From positions 1 to 10,940 of the forward strand of contig CAMBXJ010000089.1 of assembly GCA_945871455.1 (NCBI GenBank): a stretch of DNA of 10,940 nt, read 5' to 3'. Of this stretch, positions 6,586 through 10,940 are shown piece by piece. A program made the translations under genes and the position numbers. Below the pieces are notes generated by a model. That model did not search any database, was not told the DNA's origin, and saw only the letters and a list, made by a program, of their open reading frames with translations. Each line of letters starts with the position of its first letter. Positions within the stretch are counted from its first letter, which is position 1. The DNA is from Asaia bogorensis (GTDB lineage Bacteria > Pseudomonadota > Alphaproteobacteria > Acetobacterales > Acetobacteraceae).

Positions 6586-7557
6586 CTACCGCCCGATCGC
6601 CTCATGGGCCAAGCGCGAGACGAATAGCTGCCGGGTCGGAAACGACATCCAGACCCGTCGGTCACGCAAGAAGTCCTGACCGACCAGGGCGTCTACGCCA
6701 CCCAGATCGGTGGGTAGGATCGGCAGGCGCACGCCACGATAGACCGCCGGGCCAATCCGGAACTCCTGAAAGGAATGGATCCGTGCAACTATAGTGTTGG
6801 CGCCGACGCCACGAATGCGAATGACCGGATCGCCGCCACGCGGCTGTTGGGCAATCCCCATGCGGGTGGCCATCGCCGCGCCGATGACCGTCGACTGCGC
6901 CCCGGTGTCCAACAGGGCCGAACCCGCCACGCCGTCGATGGCGAAGGGAACCAGCATGCGATCCCGGCGCACGGAAATGGCTGCGATCGGGACCGCCTCC
7001 TCCGCCCATGGAGGGGTGGCGACCGCACAGCGTCGCACGCGATAAAGGGACAGGCTTCCGCCCGGGGCGTCGATATCCAGATCGAACGCGAGCAGAATGT
7101 CCGCCCCCAGCAGGCCATCGGCCTGCAGACCCTCTCCGAACTGGCTGACCGCGAGGCGCTCGATCGGCAAGCGCACGCCACCCAGCACCATGGAATCGAC
7201 CCGGACATCTTGGTTTGTGCTCACCCCACCCACCCCGCCGGATCGGGTCACATAGCGGGCATCACGACTCATCCCGAGACGCTTGGCCGCGTCCTCCGAC
7301 AGGGTGGTCCGTTCGGCGCCGGTATCGACGATCAGATTGACCCATTGGCCGTTGATGCCCACGGGCACGGTCAGCAGATTGTGCTGCTTTTGCAGCGGCG
7401 CGCGGGCCAGCAAGACCAGGTCACAATTGTCGATTGGCGGCTGCGCGCACCCCGCCAGCACCATCAGCAAGAGGGCCAAAGCCGACCACCGGTTTGGCCA
7501 TCGGAAGGCCCGATGGCTCACCACTTGGATCAACCTGGGCCGCGGTACGTTATGCAT
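6586..7557 (-). CDS. Lipoprotein with two retropepsin-like aspartic protease domains
   Basis: From ATG 7557 this is a 323-residue protein. A positively charged start and hydrophobic stretch end in the lipobox LAGC (C37); alanine at +2 predicts outer-membrane sorting. Two retropepsin-like halves follow. The first has VDTGAERTTL (D78) and later GLLGADILLAF; the second has LDTGAQSTVI (D217) and later ALVGQDFL. Each half thus carries both the DTG loop and the hydrophobic-Gly motif, so one chain could form a pepsin-like pseudo-dimer with both catalytic aspartates. The start lies 5 nt after the pbpC stop, within reach of GGGGAG/AGGA ribosome-site bases, which points to coupling with pbpC. An upstream in-frame ATG at 7656 would add 33 residues inside pbpC and looks unlikely; GTG codons nearer the signal peptide are possible. 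Substrate unknown. Confidence 0.85.
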   Translation of the reverse strand: MHNVPRPRLIQVVSHRAFRWPNRWSALALLLMVLAGCAQPPIDNCDLVLLARAPLQKQHNLLTVPVGINGQWVNLIVDTGAERTTLSEDAAKRLGMSRDARYVTRSGGVGGVSTNQDVRVDSMVLGGVRLPIERLAVSQFGEGLQADGLLGADILLAFDLDIDAPGGSLSLYRVRRCAVATPPWAEEAVPIAAISVRRDRMLVPFAIDGVAGSALLDTGAQSTVIGAAMATRMGIAQQPRGGDPVIRIRGVGANTIVARIHSFQEFRIGPAVYRGVRLPILPTDLGGVDALVGQDFLRDRRVWMSFPTRQLFVSRLAHEAIGR

Positions 7558-7562
7558 GCATC

Positions 7563-9503
7563 CTACTCCCCTCGAACCCGAACCGAGGATCGGACTGCCT
7601 CGCCACGCGCGTCCAGCACCGTGATGCGGTAGAAGCCTGGTCCTGGCGGTTGCCACCCGACGTCGCGACGGACGGGTTCGCTCGCAAGGCGGTCGCCGTC
7701 AACCAGAAAGGTCAGGGGCCGCTGGCCGCCCATCGCGCGGATCGTCACGCGTCCATCCGCAGACAGGACCGCGCCGGACGGCGGGAACAACAGGCGCAGT
7801 CCATCCGCAGCCGCCGCCGGGACGCGGGTCGGTGGTCTGGACGGGGTCGAGTGAGTGCGTGGTTCGGCCGGCAGCAGGTCAAACACGCGCGCCAGCACGG
7901 GCAAAGCCAATGTGTATCCGCTCGCGCCAGTCAGCGGCGTTCCGTCCGGGCGGCCGATCCAAACCCCGGCGACATGACGCGCATTGAAGCCAAGTGCCCA
8001 GGCGTCGCGGCCGCCCCAACTCGTGCCGGTTTTCCATGCCACACCCGGCGGACCGCCGGCGGGGAACGGGCGCGTGAGAACATCGGCAGTGGCGCGGGCG
8101 GCCTCGATGGGCAGGAATGGGGGCGCGGTCGGATCGGCATCGGGCAGCAGTCGCAACATACCGCCTGACCCGTCGGTCGTGATCGCGGCATACAAACTGG
8201 CCGCCTGCCGCAATGTGATTCCGGCTCCACCCAATGCCAACGGGAGCGCCGGGTTTGCGCCGCGCGGCAGAACGGGCGTCGCACCGGCCTGTTGCAAGGT
8301 CGCGGCGAAACGCAGTGGGCCGATCTGGTCCAACAACGCCACCGCCGGCAGGTTGAGTGACCGGCGCAGGGCTTCCCCCGCCGTTACCGTGCCGGCGAAG
8401 CCGCGGTCGAAATTCTCTGGCGCGTAGCCGCCGAAGCGGCGCGGCAGGTCGGGAATCACCGCATCCGGGCCGGTGATGCCGTCTGCAAAGGCCATCGCGT
8501 AGATGAATGGCTTCAGCGCCGAACCGGGGGATCGCACCGCACGGGTCAGGTCCAGCGCGCCGGAACGGGCCTGGTTCCGCCAATCGCCCGCCACCATCGC
8601 CCGGTATTCCCGGGTCGTGGCATCGGCGACCACCATGGCCAGTGACGCCCGGTCCGGCAGGCCGGCAAGAATCTGCGTCGCCAATCGTTCCGTTGCGATT
8701 TGCAGTCCCAGGTCGAGCGTGGTTCGTACCACCGGTTGGCGCGCCAAACCGGCCACGACCTGCGGCGCATGGCGGGGCAACGCCAAACGCGCCGTCGGAA
8801 CCGGAGGTGGATCGGCCCCATCGAACAATCCACCCACGACACCGACGGCGAGCACCCGGTCACGCACCGCGCTCGCCGCCTGCCCATGCCGATCCGGACG
8901 CAGGGCTTCAGGACGGCGCGGAATCGCCACCAGCAACGCGGCTTGTGACGGCTCCAGCGCCTCGGGTGGGGTGCCGAACCAAGCCAATGCGCCCGCACGT
9001 ACGCCTTCCAGATTGCCGCCGAACGGTGCCAGGGTCAGCCAGATATCCAGGATACCGGACGGCCCATAGCGCATCCGAAGTTGCAGAGCCCGTCCGATCT
9101 CAATCAATTTGGAGCGAACGGTGCGCGGCCGCGGTTCCAACAACCGCGCCGCCTGCATCGCCAGGGTCGACCCACCCGACACCACTCTCCCATACCATCC
9201 CAACTGCACCACCGCTCGGCCCAGCGCGATTGGATCGACTCCGGGATGGTAGTGAAAGCGCCGGTCCTCCACGGCGATCAACAGGTCCCGCATGACCGGG
9301 GAGACACGTTCGACATCCGTCCGAAAACGCCAGACGCCGTTCGGAGCGGGCAATAGCGCGAGCGTGCGATGGTGACGGTCCTGAATTTCCGTTCCTACGA
9401 TGACCAGTCGGGTCAGGTCCGGCGGGCACGCCCAATCCACCAGCGCGCCGATGGCGGCGAGCAGCCAGAAAGCCGAAACCAGGGAGGCGAAACAGCGGGA
9501 CAT
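7563..9503 (-). CDS. pbpC: Penicillin-binding protein 1C (glycosyltransferase/transpeptidase)
   Basis: This 646-residue bifunctional class A-type PBP acts at the periplasmic face of the inner membrane. An N-terminal anchor (about 7-23) is followed by the GT51 glycosyltransferase domain, with catalytic E79 in EDRRFHYHPGVD, GGSTLAMQ (110-117) and KLIEIGRALQLR (132-143). The transpeptidase has SxxK at S328-K331 (SALKPF), SxN at S382-N384 (SLN) and KTG at 491-493 (WKTGTS). A C-terminal BiPBP_C-type beta domain (about 568-646) identifies PBP1C. All catalytic motifs are present. It is shorter than the roughly 770 residues of E. coli PbpC. No in-frame start occurs in the 37 bases upstream, supporting ATG 9503, though no clear ribosome site precedes it. 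The usual neighbour, a bacterial alpha-2-macroglobulin gene, is absent; a retropepsin lipoprotein follows instead. Confidence 0.95.
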   Translation of the reverse strand: MSRCFASLVSAFWLLAAIGALVDWACPPDLTRLVIVGTEIQDRHHRTLALLPAPNGVWRFRTDVERVSPVMRDLLIAVEDRRFHYHPGVDPIALGRAVVQLGWYGRVVSGGSTLAMQAARLLEPRPRTVRSKLIEIGRALQLRMRYGPSGILDIWLTLAPFGGNLEGVRAGALAWFGTPPEALEPSQAALLVAIPRRPEALRPDRHGQAASAVRDRVLAVGVVGGLFDGADPPPVPTARLALPRHAPQVVAGLARQPVVRTTLDLGLQIATERLATQILAGLPDRASLAMVVADATTREYRAMVAGDWRNQARSGALDLTRAVRSPGSALKPFIYAMAFADGITGPDAVIPDLPRRFGGYAPENFDRGFAGTVTAGEALRRSLNLPAVALLDQIGPLRFAATLQQAGATPVLPRGANPALPLALGGAGITLRQAASLYAAITTDGSGGMLRLLPDADPTAPPFLPIEAARATADVLTRPFPAGGPPGVAWKTGTSWGGRDAWALGFNARHVAGVWIGRPDGTPLTGASGYTLALPVLARVFDLLPAEPRTHSTPSRPPTRVPAAAADGLRLLFPPSGAVLSADGRVTIRAMGGQRPLTFLVDGDRLASEPVRRDVGWQPPGPGFYRITVLDARGEAVRSSVRVRGE

Positions 9504-9571
9504 GGGGCAGGTCGTGACCGCGTGGCGAGAGCACGATAGGTTTAGCCCAAATCGCTCCAGGAAACATGTCG
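9504..9571. promoter_or_regulatory. Divergent promoter region between pbpC and SDR gene
   Basis: Only 62 to 68 bases separate the divergent starts of pbpC (minus) and the SDR gene (plus), so both promoters must lie here or reach into the coding ends. An AGGA at 9559-9562 is 9 nt before the second in-frame ATG (9572) but only 3 nt before the first (9566). I could not pick out convincing -35/-10 pairs. Confidence 0.4.
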
Positions 9572-10333
9572 ATGACCGAACCGCTCGTGCTGTCCGCCGA
9601 TCCGCCTGCTGGGACCAGATTGCTGGTAACCGGGGGCGCCCGTGGTATCGGCCGAGCAGTCGCCGATGCCTATGCGGCGAGAGGGGCTCGGGTCTGCATT
9701 CTGGATCGCATCCCGGTGGCCGATGCCCCGCAGGGATGGATTTGCGTGGAAGGCTCCGTCGCCGTTGCCGCGGATATCGAGCACGCGTTTACCGCTATGG
9801 ATCGTGCATGGGGCGGTGTGGACGTCGCGCATGCGAATGCCGGGGTCAGCGCCAACAAGCCGACTCTGGAACTGACCGAAGCCGAATGGCGGCAGGTGCT
9901 GGACGTAAACCTGACCGGCGTGTTCCTGACCTGCCAGTCGGCGGGACGGCGGATGGTCGCGGCGGGATCGGGTTTGATCCTGGCGACGAGCAGCATTTAC
10001 GGCCTGACCGCGGCACCGAACCGATCCGCCTACACGGCGACGAAGGGTGCTGTATCGAATTTGGTACGAACCCTGGCGACGGAATGGGGCCCCTCCGGCG
10101 TGCGGGTGAATGGAATCGCACCAGGTTATGTGCAGACCGATATGGTGGAAGGTCTGATCCAACAGGGAATTCTGGATCGGGCGCCCCTGCTGGCGCGCAC
10201 ACCAATGCGTCGGCTGGGTCGACCGGCGGATATTGCGGCGATGGCGTGTTTCCTGGGGTCTCCGGCCGCTTCCTGGATCAACGGCACCATCATGTCGGTG
10301 GATGGTGGCTGGATGGCGAATGGGGGGCCGTGA
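9566..10333 (+). CDS. SDR-family NAD(P)-dependent oxidoreductase
   Basis: This 255-residue classical short-chain dehydrogenase/reductase oxidises or reduces an alcohol/ketone in the cytoplasm. The Rossmann motif is TGGARGIG (22-29). D47 at the end of beta-2 (VCILDR) favours NAD over NADP. ANAG lies at 90-93, and the catalytic set is N115 (DVNL), S143, Y156 and K160 (SAYTATKGAV). The end, IMSVDGGWMANGG, is typical of the family. Length is normal (about 250). The spacing of AGGA favours starting at ATG 9572 (253 residues); the longer frame is listed because both ATGs are usable. It diverges from pbpC and has no co-directional partner before the convergent small frame, so context does not reveal the substrate. 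Confidence 0.9.
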   Translation: MSMTEPLVLSADPPAGTRLLVTGGARGIGRAVADAYAARGARVCILDRIPVADAPQGWICVEGSVAVAADIEHAFTAMDRAWGGVDVAHANAGVSANKPTLELTEAEWRQVLDVNLTGVFLTCQSAGRRMVAAGSGLILATSSIYGLTAAPNRSAYTATKGAVSNLVRTLATEWGPSGVRVNGIAPGYVQTDMVEGLIQQGILDRAPLLARTPMRRLGRPADIAAMACFLGSPAASWINGTIMSVDGGWMANGGP

Positions 10334-10515
10334 GACGGTCGACTTCTACCAACCGACGGACAGAAACTCACCGGTCAGCGCCTCCGCGTCATTCCGGCAC
10401 GGGCCGGCATCCACGACTTTCCCAGACTGCCTCCATCGAAGACGCCGGTGGCGGCCCTGCGGTCACCCAGACGGGGAGACATGCACCGATGAGTCCTTGC
10501 GTCAGACAGTTGGCA
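10334..10515. other. Gap between convergent SDR gene and small minus-strand frame
   Basis: The 182 bases hold REP-like unit C at about 10388-10434. The remainder shows no protein-like frame, and I see no terminator with a T tract. Confidence 0.5.
10388..10434 (+). repeat. REP-like hairpin unit C
   Basis: GTCATT is followed by the stem-loop CCGGC-ACGG-GCCGG (10394-10407), then CATCCACGACTTTCCCAG. Bases 10400-10434 match the reverse complement of 3087-3121 at 30 of 35 positions. It lies 55 bases past the SDR stop, between convergent genes. Confidence 0.75.
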
Positions 10516-10740
10516 TTACGGGTGTAGCTTCATGGAGGCCATCGCCGCGACGATCGTGCCAAATTGGGCCAACATCATCACGCCCATACGACTTGTCATA
10601 TCCTTGCACAGAAGTTCGATATCGGATCGGCGGCAGGTAATGCCGCTCTTCGGTTCGGCGCAAATTAGTGCCATATCGCAATGGGAGTGCTTGTCGAGCG
10701 GATCAACCTCTGTGCGCAGTCGCTTGTAAAGGCCGCCCAT
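10516..10740 (-). CDS. Small hypothetical protein, DUF1640-like tail, possibly a remnant
   Basis: This is a 74-codon frame starting at an ATG preceded by AGGGGAAGGA, a strong ribosome site for this window. Residues 42-59 (SDIELLCKDMTSRMGVMM) and the hydrophobic stretch after them resemble the C-terminus of DUF1640/CCDC90-type proteins, in which a coiled coil runs into one transmembrane helix through a 'LRRDMTIRLG' junction. The coiled coil expected before it is missing or very short, and cysteines stand at places where I would expect Leu or Arg, so this may be a decayed fragment with a still-open frame. The upstream sequence in this frame does not look like the missing part. No function can be assigned. 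It diverges from the hydantoinase-like gene. Confidence 0.42.
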   Translation of the reverse strand: MGGLYKRLRTEVDPLDKHSHCDMALICAEPKSGITCRRSDIELLCKDMTSRMGVMMLAQFGTIVAAMASMKLHP

Positions 10741-10876
10741 TCCTTCCCCTGTGCGATACCTTCGGCCCCGGCCGGACTCTGGGTGAAACCGGCCGCTCCC
10801 GGCCCACGAATCACACCTATTGCCACCGGTCGGCTTCGGTGATCCGATGTCAGCTCCCGGTTACCAAGGCGCGAAG
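10741..10876. promoter_or_regulatory. Divergent intergenic region with 7-bp inverted repeat
   Basis: The 136 bases separate the small minus-strand frame from the hydantoinase B-like start. CGGCCGG (10769-10775) and CCGGCCG (10789-10795) form a perfect inverted repeat around 13 nt. It could be an operator, but such arms arise easily in GC-rich DNA. The promoter for the plus-strand gene is expected here. Confidence 0.3.
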
Positions 10877-10940
10877 ATGACGGTTTCTGCCTCCACCGAC
10901 CCGATCACCGAAGAGTTGTTTCGCAACGCGATCTCCGCGA
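10877..10940 (+). CDS. Hydantoinase B/oxoprolinase-like protein, 5' end only
   Basis: Only the first 21 codons are inside the window. The visible part includes DPITEELFRNAISA, which closely follows the usual start of HyuB/N-methylhydantoinase B proteins ('DP-T-E--RNA--AIAEEM'). These enzymes pair with a HyuA-type subunit in ATP-dependent opening of hydantoin or 5-oxoproline rings. An AAGG about 8 nt before the ATG could be its ribosome site. The match is short but distinctive; the gene continues past the window edge. Confidence 0.6.
   Translation, partial: MTVSASTDPITEELFRNAISA

Noticed and set aside
7434..8168. 244-codon plus-strand frame opposite pbpC and the retropepsin
   Set aside because: It spans the junction of two well-supported minus-strand genes and shows low-complexity Arg/Ser/Ala content typical of shadow frames.
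9400..10527. 375-codon plus-strand frame covering the SDR gene
   Set aside because: The SDR frame has all catalytic motifs; this frame is Gly/Arg-rich and reads through the repeat unit.
1..10940. CRISPR array, tRNA, insertion sequence or integrase
   Set aside because: I looked for regular spaced repeats, cloverleaf-like ends with CCA context, transposase motifs and terminal inverted repeats with target duplications; none were found beyond the REP-like units.

Overview
The window is a gene-dense stretch of high-GC chromosome from what looks like an alphaproteobacterium, most likely Rhodospirillales or Acetobacteraceae. This rests on codon use, on a compact PhoR-type kinase and PBP1C, and on a small reading frame whose tail resembles the coiled-coil/TM DUF1640 proteins. 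The placement is inference; no rRNA or tRNA gene is present to confirm it.

Layout, left to right. (1) A 946-residue XPD/DinG-type Fe-S DNA helicase (+), with an apparently leaderless GTG start. (2) A 278-bp intergenic region carrying an inverted pair of REP-like hairpin repeats. (3) A PhoR-like sensor histidine kinase (+) that meets, tail to tail, (4) a two-gene minus-strand unit: a small AtzG/GatC-like protein whose stop overlaps (ATGA) the start of an amidase-signature-family amidase. (5) A 255-bp gap with a 9-bp inverted repeat and another REP-like unit. (6) A second minus-strand unit: penicillin-binding protein 1C followed, 5 nt after its stop, by a lipoprotein with two retropepsin-like aspartic-protease domains. 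(7) Diverging from pbpC, a classical NAD(P)-dependent SDR oxidoreductase (+). (8) A gap with a third repeat location, then a 74-codon minus-strand frame, then the first 21 codons of a hydantoinase B/oxoprolinase-like gene (+) cut by the window edge.

How the genes work together. The two minus-strand pairs are the most informative. The AtzG-like protein and amidase should form a GatCA- or AtzEG-like complex. PBP1C and the double retropepsin should act together in the periplasm or envelope. The helicase (DNA repair) and PhoR (phosphate signalling) are separate housekeeping genes; no phoB or pst genes lie in the window. The most unusual observations are the PBP1C-retropepsin lipoprotein pair, the basic-tailed AtzG-like partner of the amidase, the degenerate exonuclease-like N-terminus of the helicase, and a dispersed hairpin repeat whose stems are kept by compensatory changes. 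I saw no CRISPR array, insertion sequence, integrase, phage gene or tRNA.
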